From Sporolactobacillus sp. CQH2019 (GTDB lineage: Bacteria > Bacillota > Bacilli > Bacillales > Sporolactobacillaceae), in assembly GCF_028765345.1 (NCBI RefSeq), contig NZ_JARAJZ010000003.1, positions 239,595 to 303,594 of the forward strand: 64,000 bases of DNA, written 5' to 3'. The translations under genes and the position numbers were made by a program. Each line of letters opens with the position of its first letter. Position 1 is the first letter of the stretch. Positions 8,387 through 16,964 of the stretch are shown here, in pieces. The notes under the pieces were generated by a model. The model had not been told where the DNA came from and made no database searches. It was given only the letters and a program-made list of their open reading frames with translations.

Positions 8387-8782
8387 TTGCCGGCAAATGC
8401 ATACAAGGCGTATCAGCGGAATTCCATACTGACGGCAACGCAGGGCGAACTGACGCTCATGTTGTATAACGGCTGCATTAAATTTATCAGACAGGCGCGT
8501 ATGGCTATCGATAATCATGATATCGCCGGCAAAAATACTTATCTGCAAAAGGCACAGGCGATCATAAGCGAACTGATGGCGACACTCGATCAGAAGCAGC
8601 CGATCGCGCAGGAAATGATGCGCCTTTATGATTTTGTCAACCGCAGTCTGATCGCGGTCAATATGAAAGACGATCGGAAGCTTCTGGACAGCGCGGAGAA
8701 TATCATGGTCATGTTCCGGGACACATGGAAGCAGGTTATCGAGATCACGCAGAAAAAGCAGCCGAAAAGAGATCGTGTCTGA
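8387..8782 (+). CDS. fliS: Flagellin export chaperone FliS (TTG start)
   Basis: FliS binds the flagellin C terminus in the cytoplasm, prevents premature polymerisation and assists export. The 131-residue product carries the family pattern AYKAYQRNSILTATQGELTL then MLYNGCIKFIRQA. I chose the TTG at 8387 because AAAGGCGGTG (8369-8378) lies at good distance and the product then begins near PANAYKAYQ, matching FliS length (133 in B. subtilis). In-frame ATGs at 8357 and 8366 precede or overlap that ribosome site. It overlaps fliT by 8 bp. Confidence 0.92.
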   Translation: MPANAYKAYQRNSILTATQGELTLMLYNGCIKFIRQARMAIDNHDIAGKNTYLQKAQAIISELMATLDQKQPIAQEMMRLYDFVNRSLIAVNMKDDRKLLDSAENIMVMFRDTWKQVIEITQKKQPKRDRV

Positions 8783-9128
8783 GATGATCTTCCATGAACT
8801 TTATGAACAGACGTTAGCTATAAAAAAACTGCTGGATCGGGCGGATCAGACGGATCGTGAAGCGTTGATCGAAAAATTACAGCAACTGCTGGATGATCGG
8901 GGAAAGATCCTGCTCCGGCTTCCCCGGATGTCAAGTAATGAGGATAAGCGGCTCACAGAAAAAGTTGCCGATATGAATCATGAAATTAATGCGGCGATGC
9001 AGGAGATTAAGCAGAGTATTATCAATGACATGAATCAATTCCGGCATCGCAAACATTCGGTCAGCCGCTACCGCAATCCTTTTCAGGGATCGACAAAAGA
9101 CGGCATGTTTTTCGACAAAAAGGAATAA
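8775..9128 (+). CDS. fliT: Flagellar chaperone FliT-like
   Basis: A 117-residue, strongly helical, charged protein directly after fliS, where B. subtilis has fliT; FliT is the export chaperone of the cap protein FliD. Sequence identity within this family is low, so the call rests on size, helical heptad-like character (EALIEKLQQLLDDRGKILLR) and position. The start could be GTG 8775 (used here, overlapping fliS) or ATG 8784; neither has a strong ribosome site, consistent with coupling to fliS. Confidence 0.75.
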   Translation: MSEMIFHELYEQTLAIKKLLDRADQTDREALIEKLQQLLDDRGKILLRLPRMSSNEDKRLTEKVADMNHEINAAMQEIKQSIINDMNQFRHRKHSVSRYRNPFQGSTKDGMFFDKKE

Positions 9129-9133
9129 GACGG

Positions 9134-9162
9134 TTCAGCTTCATCCGGCTGAATTCTTTCTT
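9134..9162 (+). terminator. Terminator after fliT
   Basis: TTCAGC (9134-9139) pairs with GCTGAA (9148-9153) and is followed by TTCTTTCTT. It closes the flagellar operon. Confidence 0.6.
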
Positions 9163-9852
9163 CAATGAGAAATAAACTGAGGGACTTCTCAGGCCATGTT
9201 TAGGTGTCCATAACCAGAACGCAGCGGCGGCCGCTCTTCTGAAAGGCGGGTGGCGGGGCAATGCGGGCGGCGATAAACGTCTCTGCAAGCGATTCGTGTG
9301 CGGATGAAGCTTTGCGAAAATGTCCGCTTTTTTCTTCGCTTGCCGCTTATTTATCGGCATTCGGATGAAAATCACCGGGTATACCGCTGGAAACTCATCG
9401 GTAAGCTGCCTATACACCAGTAACCGCCGCTGTATCGTTAGTAAGCTGCCCGATATCAGCAGTTACAGGCAAAAAATCAACAGTAAAACGCAGAATTCCG
9501 ACAGTGAGAATCAATAAATGCGGATAATCAGAATTGAAAACGCGCCTGGGTACTATGCTGTTTTCAGCAGCAGTTGAACGTGCTGCTAGAGGCCGATGCG
9601 CAATCAACACAGAAGCATGCCGTCTGCCGGCTTGGGCGAGTCGGAGGGATGATCATAAAAATAAAATCACCCCGAGGGAATCTGGTTTCACCGGACTTTC
9701 CCCGGGACGGTACGGTTGATGAGCATATCAGCAATTCATCTCTATGACATCCGGATTTTTCCTGAGGGGACCGGGACGGCTTCATGCCGCAGTAAGCGGC
9801 ACCTCCCGCTCGTGCGAGAATCCCTGGAAATTTTTAAATAGTATAATAAAGC
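9163..9852. other. Non-coding interval between fliT and the small - strand gene
   Basis: About 690 bp without a credible gene; open frames here are short, lack ribosome sites and have atypical composition. It contains the periodic array listed separately and a possible weak terminator near 9311-9336 (GCGGA...TCCGC then TTTTTTC). In B. subtilis fliT is followed directly by hpf, so this is extra sequence in a conserved neighbourhood. Confidence 0.6.
9378..9530. repeat. 21-bp-periodic degenerate array, AGTAA core
   Basis: The cores GGTAAG, AGTAAC, AGTAAG, AGTTAC, AGTAAA and AGTGAG begin at 9400, 9419, 9440, 9461, 9482 and 9503: steps of 19, 21, 21, 21 and 21 bp. The longer string TAAGCTGCC occurs at 9402 and 9442. 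A similar unit (18 of 21 bases) stands alone at 40112-40132. The same 21/19-bp spacing governs the two arrays at 39168-39975. No function is known to me. Confidence 0.7.
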
Positions 9853-9883
9853 GGCCCATCCGTTCAGAACATCCGGATGGGCC
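9853..9883 (-). terminator. Terminator of the 46-codon gene
   Basis: GGCCCATCCG (9853-9862) pairs perfectly over 10 bp with CGGATGGGCC (9874-9883). It lies just beyond the 3' end of the - strand gene and reads into GCTTTATT on that strand; TTTCATT on the other side could make it bidirectional. Confidence 0.75.
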
Positions 9884-9904
9884 TTTCATTAGCATTCAGC
9901 TGTT

Positions 9905-10045
9905 TCATCTGGCTGCAACAGCTTCGTGGGTTGTTTCTTCTCTATTAAGGCTCGCGAGGAACTGCAAGTAATTGTAAGTGGATTCTTTTTCATCTTCATT
10001 GAGCTTTTCGAACAGTTCAATAATTTCTTCCTTTTTAACAGTCAT
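9905..10045 (-). CDS. Small helical protein, 46 aa, unknown
   Basis: A 46-residue product reading MTVKKEEIIELFEKLNEDEK..., acidic and predicted as two amphipathic helices. The start is fixed by AAAAGGGG 8 nt upstream of the ATG (10045); the longer in-frame upstream extension has no ribosome site. The EEIIELFEKLNEDEKE...YLQFL pattern resembles short helical tails found in antitoxin-like or regulator-associated small proteins, but I cannot assign a family. It has its own terminator and an Fnr-like palindrome about 115 bp upstream, so it is probably a real, independently controlled gene, possibly expressed at low oxygen. Confidence 0.6.
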   Translation of the reverse strand: MTVKKEEIIELFEKLNEDEKESTYNYLQFLASLNREETTHEAVAAR

Positions 10046-10159
10046 TTTAAAAACCCCTTTTTGAGATGTATTCACCGTCTCAATAAACTTTGAGAAATTA
10101 ATCACAAAGAAGATACTTATCAAAAACTTTCATCTTAACACCAAGTGACCTAACACGCC

Positions 10160-10175
10160 TGTGAAACTTATCACT
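10160..10175 (-). promoter_or_regulatory. Fnr/CRP-like box upstream of the 46-codon gene
   Basis: TGTGAAACTTATCACT matches TGTGA-N6-TCACA in 9 of 10 defined positions. On the - strand a TAAGAT -10-like hexamer (10137-10132) follows after 22 nt, one nucleotide more than at doxX and the hydrogenase operon. The -10 match is only 4 of 6. Confidence 0.45.
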
Positions 10176-10236
10176 TAAAAGGATTATCTTCTACTGCGTA
10201 TTCATTATATGAAGAATTCAATGGCGCGTCAATACA

Positions 10237-10250
10237 AAATAGCGCTTTCA
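10237..10250. promoter_or_regulatory. cre-like site 1 upstream of hpf
   Basis: Read on the - strand the site is TGAAAGCGCTATTT, matching the CcpA operator TGAAAGCGCTTTCA in 11 of 14 positions. A second copy in the other orientation lies about 100 bp downstream. Confidence 0.4.
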
Positions 10251-10327
10251 TTGCCCTTCTTTCAATTGTATTATTGCATGAAATCAGTGCTTTTTTTGCA
10301 TGAATGTGTCGGGGAAAGGAGGTCAGC

Positions 10328-10354
10328 ATGATTATGTCGGAAATGTGTCTGTGA
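10328..10354 (+). other. Possible 8-codon minicistron in the hpf leader
   Basis: A strong AAAGGAGGT site (about 10315-10323) precedes ATG 10328, which opens MIMSEMCL and stops at TGA 10352-10354. The stop overlaps the cre-like site. It could be a leader peptide or a chance combination. Confidence 0.25.
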
Positions 10355-10365
10355 AAGCGCTTTTT
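10352..10365. promoter_or_regulatory. cre-like site 2 upstream of hpf
   Basis: TGAAAGCGCTTTTT matches the CcpA operator consensus TGAAAGCGCTTTCA in 12 of 14 positions, 91 bp before the hpf start. The HPr kinase and Crh genes needed for this control are in the same window. Confidence 0.45.
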
Positions 10366-10387
10366 GTTAAAGCTTTTTAAAGTTTAG

Positions 10388-10414
10388 GCAGGAATAAGGA
10401 TCGTCATGACGAAA
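10388..10414 (+). promoter_or_regulatory. Possible sigma-H promoter of hpf
   Basis: GCAGGAATA (consensus RNAGGAWWW), an 11-nt spacer, then GACGAAA (consensus RNNGAAT, one mismatch at the end). B. subtilis hpf (yvyD) is known to use sigma-H and sigma-B, so the location is sensible; the match is imperfect. Confidence 0.4.
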
Positions 10415-10442
10415 ATATATAATATTGAAGGGAGGCTTTCTT

Positions 10443-11012
10443 ATGAATATTAACATTCGTGGAGAAAACATTGCGATGACACCCTCTCTGCAGAGCTATG
10501 CAGAGAAAAGAATCGGCAAGCTTGAAAAGTATTTCAGCCTGCCGCTGGCAACAGAGGCGCGTGTGAACATGCGTGTTCATAATAAGGAACAGGTGATTGA
10601 GGTCACCATTCCGATGCAGGGGCTTCTCTTGAGAGCTGAAGTTGGGCAGGAAGATATGTATACAGCTATCGATCTGGTGGTTACCAAACTGGAGCGCCAG
10701 ATCAAGAAATATAAAACGAAAGTCAATCGTAAGAGCCGGCAGGATATCCGCCAGGCGCGCCAGGAATCAAGTACCTCGGCGGGCGGGACGACGACCGGAA
10801 CGCTGGAGACCGGGACACAGGCACCCGAAGAGCTTCAGGATGTGGTCCGCAAAAAACGGTTTGTGTTTAAACCGATGACGGTGGAAGAAGCGATCCTGCA
10901 GATGGATATGCTCGGCCATTCGTTCTTCGTGTTTAAAAACGCGGAAAGCGGCACGACCAATGTCGTTTATCGCCGCAAAGACGGCCGCTACGGGCTGATC
11001 GATCAGGAATAG
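10443..11012 (+). CDS. hpf: Long-form ribosome hibernation promoting factor
   Basis: Long HPF, which dimerises 70S ribosomes into inactive 100S particles in stationary phase. The 189-residue protein has the N-terminal S30AE/YfiA domain (NINIRGENIAMTPSLQSYAEKR, about residues 1-100), a linker rich in Gly/Thr/Ser, and the C-terminal dimerisation domain (KKRFVFKPMTVEEAILQMDM, about 132-189). ATG 10443 has AAGGGAGG 6 nt upstream; the ATG-free extension to 10425 is only the leader. Flanked by fliT (via inserted sequence) and secA as in Bacillus. Its leader has candidate sigma-H and cre sites. Confidence 0.95.
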   Translation: MNINIRGENIAMTPSLQSYAEKRIGKLEKYFSLPLATEARVNMRVHNKEQVIEVTIPMQGLLLRAEVGQEDMYTAIDLVVTKLERQIKKYKTKVNRKSRQDIRQARQESSTSAGGTTTGTLETGTQAPEELQDVVRKKRFVFKPMTVEEAILQMDMLGHSFFVFKNAESGTTNVVYRRKDGRYGLIDQE

Positions 11013-11041
11013 GCCGATAAAAATTTAAAAATGAAGATCCG

Positions 11042-11071
11042 GGAGATTCACAATTTGTGAATCTCCTTTTT
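11042..11071 (+). terminator. Terminator of hpf
   Basis: GGAGATTCACA pairs with TGTGAATCTCC over 11 bp with a three-base loop and is followed by TTTTT. Confidence 0.9.
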
Positions 11072-11644
11072 AAAACGTTTTTTAAGCCGCCCGGTCTGCG
11101 ATCGGCAGGCGGCCAATAAGCCCGTTCCTCCCGGATATCCGCAAAAAATGAGTGAAAGCCCTGCATCCATAAAGACATTAAATCCTTGCCGTATAAATTC
11201 CGCCAATCTGTTTTCAAGCCTGTTATTTTAGCGTATACTTAAAATTAATTGCCTATCTTTTTAATCTGCGCAAAATAAATTTTTCCGCAGGCCTGATCCG
11301 ATCCGATTGGAAATGCGGGAACACGACGTAAAATTTCTTTGCCGGACGAAGGGTTTTAATGGAGCGTACTGTTCAGGGTGAGAACGAGACAATGAAGAGG
11401 GCAGCGGAGATGAGCAGTCTTTCTTAGAAGGCGGCGTGCGGACGGAGTTATTGTCATCACACGCCGACATTGTTAAAATAAAAAAGATGTTGAACCGATG
11501 AAATCCGAGACACAAAGTTTTAAAGAAATGCCGGAGTGTCGGATTGATAACTGCAGACTGCAGACGAGAAGCGAGATCCTAATGGTATTTGGACGTGCCG
11601 GGGGCGGTGCGTTTTCAAAAGCCTGAAATGAGGTGTATATAGGC
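11072..11644 (+). promoter_or_regulatory. Intergenic region with the secA promoter
   Basis: About 570 bp without a credible gene. A sigma-A promoter is visible: TTGTCA at 11451-11456, a 17-nt spacer and TAAAAT at 11474-11479, giving a secA leader of about 160 nt. No riboswitch-like pattern was recognised in it. Confidence 0.6.
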
Positions 11645-14161
11645 ATGATAGGAATGCTCAAAAAAGTTTTGGGTGACACAAGCCTACGCAAACTTGGAAA
11701 AATGGAAAAAGTGGCCCATGTAATCGACGGTAGGGCAGATGAGATGAAGGCGCTGACCGATGATGAGCTTCAGGCGAAAACTCCGGAATTCAGGGAACGG
11801 CTGGCTAACGGCGAAACGCTTGAAGATATTATGCCTGAAGCCTTCGCGGTTGTCCGGGAGGCCTCGACGCGCATTCTCGGGCTGACGCCTTATTATGTTC
11901 AGCTGATTGGTGCGATTGCTCTGCATCAGGGCAACATCGCCGAGATGAAAACCGGCGAAGGGAAAACGCTCGTCGCGACGATGCCGCTGTATCTGAACGC
12001 TCTGACCGGCAAGGGCGTTCACCTGGTGACGGTGAACGATTACCTGGCCTCGCGCGATGCGAAGCAGCTCAGTTTTCTGTATAATTTTCTCGGCCTGTCG
12101 GTCGGCCTGAATTCGTCCGGATTGTCCCCCGAGGAGAAGCGAAAGGCCTATGCAGCGGACATTACTTATGGGACAAACAATGAGTTCGGTTTCGATTATC
12201 TGCGTGACAACATGGTGATTTATAAAGAAGAAAAGGTTCAGCGCCCGCTGAATTATGCAATCGTCGATGAAGTGGATTCTATTTTAGTCGATGAAGCGCG
12301 GACGCCGCTGATTATTTCCGGCAATGCCGAAAAGTCGACGGATCTTTATGTGCGGGCGAATCAGTTTGCCCGCCTCCTGACAGAGAAGCAGGATTATACC
12401 GTCGATCTGAAGACGAAGTCGGTCCAGCTGACCGAAGAAGGAATGACGAAGGCAGAGAACTTTTTTCATATCAAGAACCTGTACGACTACTCGAATGTGC
12501 TGATTAACCATCATGTGAGCGAGGCGCTGAAGGCGCATGCGATCATGCACCGCGATACGGATTACGTGGTCCAGAACGGCGAGATCATTATTGTCGATCC
12601 GTTTACCGGGCGGCTGATGCAGGGACGCCGCTACAGCGAGGGCCTGCATCAGGCGATCGAGGCCAAGGAAGGCCTTGAAATTCAGAGCGAAAGCAAAACA
12701 CTGGCGACGATCACACTGCAGAACTACTTCCGCATGTACGGCAAGCTCGCGGGCATGACCGGTACGGCTAAGACTGAAGAGGAAGAATTCCAGAGCATTT
12801 ATAACATGGACGTGATCGTGATACCGACCAATAAACCGGTTATTCGCGAGGACAAACCGGATTTGATCTATAAAACGAAAAAGGGCAAATTCAAGTCGGT
12901 CGTTGAAGAAATTTCAACGCTCTATCATCGCGGCCAGCCTGTGCTGGTCGGCACGGTTGCCGTGGAAACGTCCGAGCTGCTTTCAAAGATGCTGAAAAGG
13001 CACGGGATCCCGCATAATGTACTGAACGCGAAGAATCATGCACGTGAAGCGGAAATCATCGAAAATGCCGGCCAGGTCGGAGCGGTGACCATCGCCACCA
13101 ATATGGCCGGACGCGGGACCGACATTAAGCTCGGCGAAGGCGTGACGGAACTTGGCGGACTTTTTATTCTCGGTACGGAACGGCATGAATCGCGGCGTAT
13201 CGATAACCAGCTGCGCGGACGTTCCGGCCGTCAGGGAGATCCGGGCATGTCGCGTTTCTATCTTTCGCTCGAGGACGATCTGATGCGGCGGTTCGGATCC
13301 GACCGGATGAAAGGCATGATGGAAAAACTCGGCATGGACGACGATCAGCCGATCGAAAGCAAGATTGTCAGCCGATCGGTCGAATCCGCGCAGAAACGTG
13401 TCGAAGGCAATAACTTTGATGCCCGCAAACAGTTGCTGAAATTCGACGATGTGATGCGGCAGCAGCGTGAAATTATCTACAAGCAGCGCATGGAAGTCAT
13501 GGAGTCGGAGAACCTCAGACCGGACATCGAGAATATGATAAAAACGGTGATCACCAATCTTATCCATGCTCACACGCCGGAACACGAGGTGCCGGAGGAC
13601 TGGAACCTGGACGGAATCATCGATTATCTGAACGCCAAACTGTTTGATGAAGGCGTCCTTTCGATTAAGGATCTGGAGGGCAAGGATCCGGAAGAGATGA
13701 TCGAGGATCTGTGCGGGAAAGCACTTGCCCGCTATGATGAAAAAGAGAAAAACTTTACACCCGAACGGATGCGCGAGTTTGAACGCGTGGTCATGCTGCG
13801 GACGGTTGACACGAAATGGATGGACCATATCGACGCAATGGAGCAGCTCCGCGAAGGAATCCATCTGCGGGCGTATGGACAGATCGACCCTTACCGGGCC
13901 TATCAGGTTGAAGGGTTTAAAATGTTCGAAGAAATGGTCGCCGGTATCGAGGAAGAAACGGTCAACATTCTGATGAAGGCCGAAATTCAGGAGCAGCCTG
14001 TCCAGCGGGAACGCGTGGCTAACGGATTGCACGTCATTTCGGGCGGCAAGGACAGTGCGCCCCAAAAAAGAAAGCCCTATGTCAATAAGATGCACGTCGG
14101 GCGCAACGATCCCTGCCCATGCGGCAGCGGGAAAAAATACAAAAACTGCCACGGCAAATGA
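11645..14161 (+). CDS. secA: Preprotein translocase ATPase SecA
   Basis: SecA, the motor that drives preproteins through SecYEG. The 838-residue protein shows Walker A MKTGEGKT near residue 101-108, the [19 protein letters not shown] Walker B/preprotein-crosslinking region, helicase-like motifs ([28 protein letters not shown]) and the C-terminal zinc motif [15 protein letters not shown] that binds SecB or phospholipid. The start at ATG 11645 has GAGGTG at 9-nt spacing and gives [11 protein letters not shown], matching Bacillus SecA; ATG 11654 is an alternative. It is co-transcribed with prfB, which begins 28 nt after its stop. Confidence 0.98.
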   Translation: MIGMLKKVLGDTSLRKLGKMEKVAHVIDGRADEMKALTDDELQAKTPEFRERLANGETLEDIMPEAFAVVREASTRILGLTPYYVQLIGAIALHQGNIAEMKTGEGKTLVATMPLYLNALTGKGVHLVTVNDYLASRDAKQLSFLYNFLGLSVGLNSSGLSPEEKRKAYAADITYGTNNEFGFDYLRDNMVIYKEEKVQRPLNYAIVDEVDSILVDEARTPLIISGNAEKSTDLYVRANQFARLLTEKQDYTVDLKTKSVQLTEEGMTKAENFFHIKNLYDYSNVLINHHVSEALKAHAIMHRDTDYVVQNGEIIIVDPFTGRLMQGRRYSEGLHQAIEAKEGLEIQSESKTLATITLQNYFRMYGKLAGMTGTAKTEEEEFQSIYNMDVIVIPTNKPVIREDKPDLIYKTKKGKFKSVVEEISTLYHRGQPVLVGTVAVETSELLSKMLKRHGIPHNVLNAKNHAREAEIIENAGQVGAVTIATNMAGRGTDIKLGEGVTELGGLFILGTERHESRRIDNQLRGRSGRQGDPGMSRFYLSLEDDLMRRFGSDRMKGMMEKLGMDDDQPIESKIVSRSVESAQKRVEGNNFDARKQLLKFDDVMRQQREIIYKQRMEVMESENLRPDIENMIKTVITNLIHAHTPEHEVPEDWNLDGIIDYLNAKLFDEGVLSIKDLEGKDPEEMIEDLCGKALARYDEKEKNFTPERMREFERVVMLRTVDTKWMDHIDAMEQLREGIHLRAYGQIDPYRAYQVEGFKMFEEMVAGIEEETVNILMKAEIQEQPVQRERVANGLHVISGGKDSAPQKRKPYVNKMHVGRNDPCPCGSGKKYKNCHGK

Positions 14162-14189
14162 GCCGGACAGAGGGAAAGCAGGATGAGCT

Positions 14190-15288
14190 ATGGATTTGCC
14201 GGAAATGAAGCACGAAATCGATGAGATGGAAGGCCGTCTCAAAGAATTTAGGGGGTCTCTTTGACTTAGATAACAAAAAGGCCCGAATCGCCGAACTGGA
14301 AGAAAAAATGACGATGCCCGGTTTCTGGGACGACAATGAAAAGGCTCAGAAAGTGATCGATGAATCAAACGATCTGAAAAGCAAAGTCGACAGTCTGGGC
14401 GAATTGGAATCGAAATTTGAAGATCTGCAGGTTGCATACGAATTGGTCAGGGAAGAGGAAGACGCCGATCTTAAGAATGAATTGGAGCAGTCGCTGTCGG
14501 AAGCACGCGCAGCGTTCAACCGTTATGAAACGCAGCTGCTGCTCAGCGGACCGCACGATAAAAACAACGCGATTCTTGAACTGCATCCTGGCGCCGGCGG
14601 CACGGAGGCTCAGGATTGGGCGTCGATGCTGCTGCGCATGTACACGCGCTGGGCGGAGAGCAAAGGATTCACGGTCGAGACTCTGGACTATCTGCCGGGC
14701 GATGAAGCCGGCGTGAAAAGCGTGACACTTCTGATTAAAGGCAAAGATGCTTACGGCTACCTGAAGGCGGAAAAAGGGATCCACCGCCTTGTCAGAATTT
14801 CGCCGTTTGATGCGGCCGGGCGCCGCCATACGTCATTCGTTTCATGCGAAGTCATACCGGAGATTGATGACGATATTGATATCGAAATCAGGCCGGAAGA
14901 TCTCCGCGTCGATGTTTTCCGATCAAGCGGCGCCGGCGGGCAGCACATCAACAAGACTTCATCCGCCGTCCGCATGACGCACCTGCCGACCGGCATTGTC
15001 GTCAGTTGCCAGTCTGAACGGTCGCAATTTCAGAACCGGGACCAGGCGATGAAAATGCTGAAAGCGCGGCTGTATCAATTGGAAGAAGAAAAACGGGAAG
15101 CGGAGAAGGCTGCGCTTCACGGCGAACAGAAAGAGATCGGATGGGGCAGCCAGATCCGTTCCTATGTCTTCCATCCCTATTCGATGGTCAAAGACCACCG
15201 GACAAACGTGGAAATCGGAGATGTCAATCGCGTGATGGACGGCGATCTCGATCCGTTCATCGATGCTTACTTGCGGCTGCATCTCTGA
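14190..15288 (+). CDS. prfB: Peptide chain release factor 2, programmed +1 frameshift
   Basis: RF2 recognises UGA/UAA stops. The first frame (14190-14261) encodes [20 protein letters not shown] then RGSL and hits an in-frame TGA at 14262; the rest is in the +1 frame from 14263 ([16 protein letters not shown]...). The shift site AGGGGG-TCT-CTT-TGA-C is the canonical self-regulatory signal: internal Shine-Dalgarno, CTT slip codon, slow UGA. The full protein is 365 residues, with the RF2 specificity motif SPF (RISPFDAAG) and the catalytic GGQ ([12 protein letters not shown]). It follows secA in one operon. The CDS is a join of 14190..14261 and 14263..15288, not a pseudogene. Confidence 0.97.
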
Positions 15289-15315
15289 ATCGTACGAAAA
15301 CATCAGTAGAGCAGA

Positions 15316-15363
15316 CAAGGCCGCCTTATGAGTGCACGTTCAGCTCAGGGCGGTTTCTTTTTT
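15316..15363 (+). terminator. Terminator after secA-prfB
   Basis: AAGGCCGCC... pairs with ...GGGCGGTTT, with a partly paired inner TGAG/CTCA region, followed by TTTTTTA. Confidence 0.6.
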
Positions 15364-15495
15364 ATGCTAAACTGAAGGAATACACTGATTTTTTAAAAGA
15401 TGAGCTGCCGGATAAGGAGCGCGCTTTGCGCAGTGAGAGTTTTCTTGCGGACAATGGAATTCGGGTTTACCGGTTTGGGATGAAGGAGATTGATT

Positions 15496-16392
15496 ATGGA
15501 TTTTTTATGGAAAAGGGACAAACACGCCGCTGTCTCCCGCGGGCGGATAGCGGCCGTGTCGGATTATTTGTACGTTCTGATCGGATCGGCAATCGTCGGG
15601 ATCGCGTTTAATGTTTTCCAGCTGCCGAACCGAATTGCAGCCGGCGGAGTGAGCGGCATCAGTATTATTCTGCATTGGACGCTCGGCTGGGAGCCCTCTT
15701 TCGTGATTTGGGCGATCAACATACCGCTGTATATCGGCGGGGTGCTGATACTTGGCAAAAGTTTCGGCTATCTCGATTATGCGCTGAAGACATTATTGGG
15801 CACACTGTTTCTGCCGCTTTCCGTTTTTCTGACGGCGGATTGGCCGCCCGCAACGAACAATCCGCTTCTCGGCGCGTTGTTCGGAGGAATCGGCGTCGGT
15901 CTCGGACTGGGCATCGTTTTCCGCGGCCGCGGATCGACCGGCGGCACCGCGCTGGCCGGTCAGGTCATTCAGCGCTTTTCCGGGCTTTCGATCGGCCTTT
16001 GTGTCTCGGTTATTGACGGACTGATCGTCCTTTCGTCCGCCTTCTTTATTTCGCTGGAATCGGCTCTGTATGCTTTGATCAGTATCTATCTGCAGGCCAA
16101 AGTGATCGATGTGGTACAGATCGGATTCAATACGGAGAAGCTGGCACTGATTATCTCGGATAAAGAAGACGAGCTGCGACGCAGCATTTTGCAGGAGATT
16201 GACCGCGGCGTAACCAGGATCATCAGCCAGGGCGGATTCACAGGTGACAACCGCCCGATGTTGATGACCGTCGTTTCGCGGGATGAGCTGACCCACCTTA
16301 AACAGCTCGTTCATTCGGTCGATCCGGAATCTTTTTTTATTATCGCCAACGCGACGGAAGTGTTCGGTAAAGGGTTTTATAAACGCCGCTGA
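15496..16392 (+). CDS. YitT-family membrane protein (DUF161/DUF2179)
   Basis: A 298-residue integral membrane protein of the YitT/YvjA family. Residues of about 20-200 hold five to six hydrophobic helices with the family segments LPNRIAAGGVSGISIILHW and GSTGGTALAGQ; residues of about 215-298 form the soluble DUF2179 domain (IDRGVTRIISQGGFTGDNRP). ATG 15496 has AAGGAGA 6 nt upstream; TTG 15490 overlaps that site. Function unknown, though family members have been linked to sporulation and spore germination. It lies between prfB and ftsE, where B. subtilis has yvjA near cccB. Confidence 0.88.
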   Translation: MDFLWKRDKHAAVSRGRIAAVSDYLYVLIGSAIVGIAFNVFQLPNRIAAGGVSGISIILHWTLGWEPSFVIWAINIPLYIGGVLILGKSFGYLDYALKTLLGTLFLPLSVFLTADWPPATNNPLLGALFGGIGVGLGLGIVFRGRGSTGGTALAGQVIQRFSGLSIGLCVSVIDGLIVLSSAFFISLESALYALISIYLQAKVIDVVQIGFNTEKLALIISDKEDELRRSILQEIDRGVTRIISQGGFTGDNRPMLMTVVSRDELTHLKQLVHSVDPESFFIIANATEVFGKGFYKRR

Positions 16393-16964
16393 GGGTGCAG
16401 CGGATCGGCGAGATTCATCGGCATCATCAACGGGGGAAGGTTCGAGGCTCGTTATTAGGCGGCGCCGGGAGCGCTGGAAAGGGAGCGGCGGCTATCGGAT
16501 GCGGGGAAAACGTTTGAAGATCAGGCAAGAAAAACCTTCATTCCTGATTGATCCGGCCTTTATTCCATTCATTAATAAGCCGATTGGCCCGATCTGCTTT
16601 TTTCCGACGACTCTCTCCGTGATCGCCCGGATCCCGATCCGTTCCCTTTTACGCTCATCGGCCTCGTACATTTGAAATTTAAATGTAATAATTTTCATAG
16701 GGAATACGTCGGATATGAATGGTATAATGGAAAATGATTCAAAATGATTATCTGTCATTTTATACATAAGTTGCATCGTGTGTCACACGGTCCGTTGCTT
16801 TTTTATGACCGTATTTTTTGGCGTGTACTCTGAATCGTTCACTCAAGAAGATAGACCGACTTAATTTTCACACGAGTGCGAATGCTATCTTAATGGAAAC
16901 AGTTCGGCGGTTTATCGCCGGTTCAGTCAAAATCAATCAAAATGATTGCGGGGGAAACAGCAGA
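16393..16964 (+). other. Intergenic region before ftsE with a likely promoter
   Basis: About 570 bp. No convincing gene: a 56-codon + frame from ATG 16499 and a 94-codon - frame (16492-16776) have poor ribosome sites and no recognisable product. A TGGTATAAT extended -10 (16720-16728) is a plausible ftsEX promoter. The cytochrome c551 gene (cccB) found here in B. subtilis is absent. Confidence 0.5.

Noticed and set aside
10933-11217. 94-codon - strand frame overlapping the end of hpf and its terminator
   Set aside because: It runs through a strong hpf terminator and into hpf coding sequence; antisense artefact.
14190-14264. prfB as a pseudogene with a premature TGA
   Set aside because: The TGA is within the canonical RF2 frameshift signal, and the downstream frame is complete.
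12983-14437. 484-codon open frame on the - strand opposite secA/prfB
   Set aside because: Shadow of a long GC-rich gene: it spans secA and prfB, has no ribosome site and composition typical of antisense frames.
16492-16776. 94-codon - strand frame upstream of ftsE
   Set aside because: No good ribosome site, no recognisable family, and it overlaps the likely ftsE promoter.
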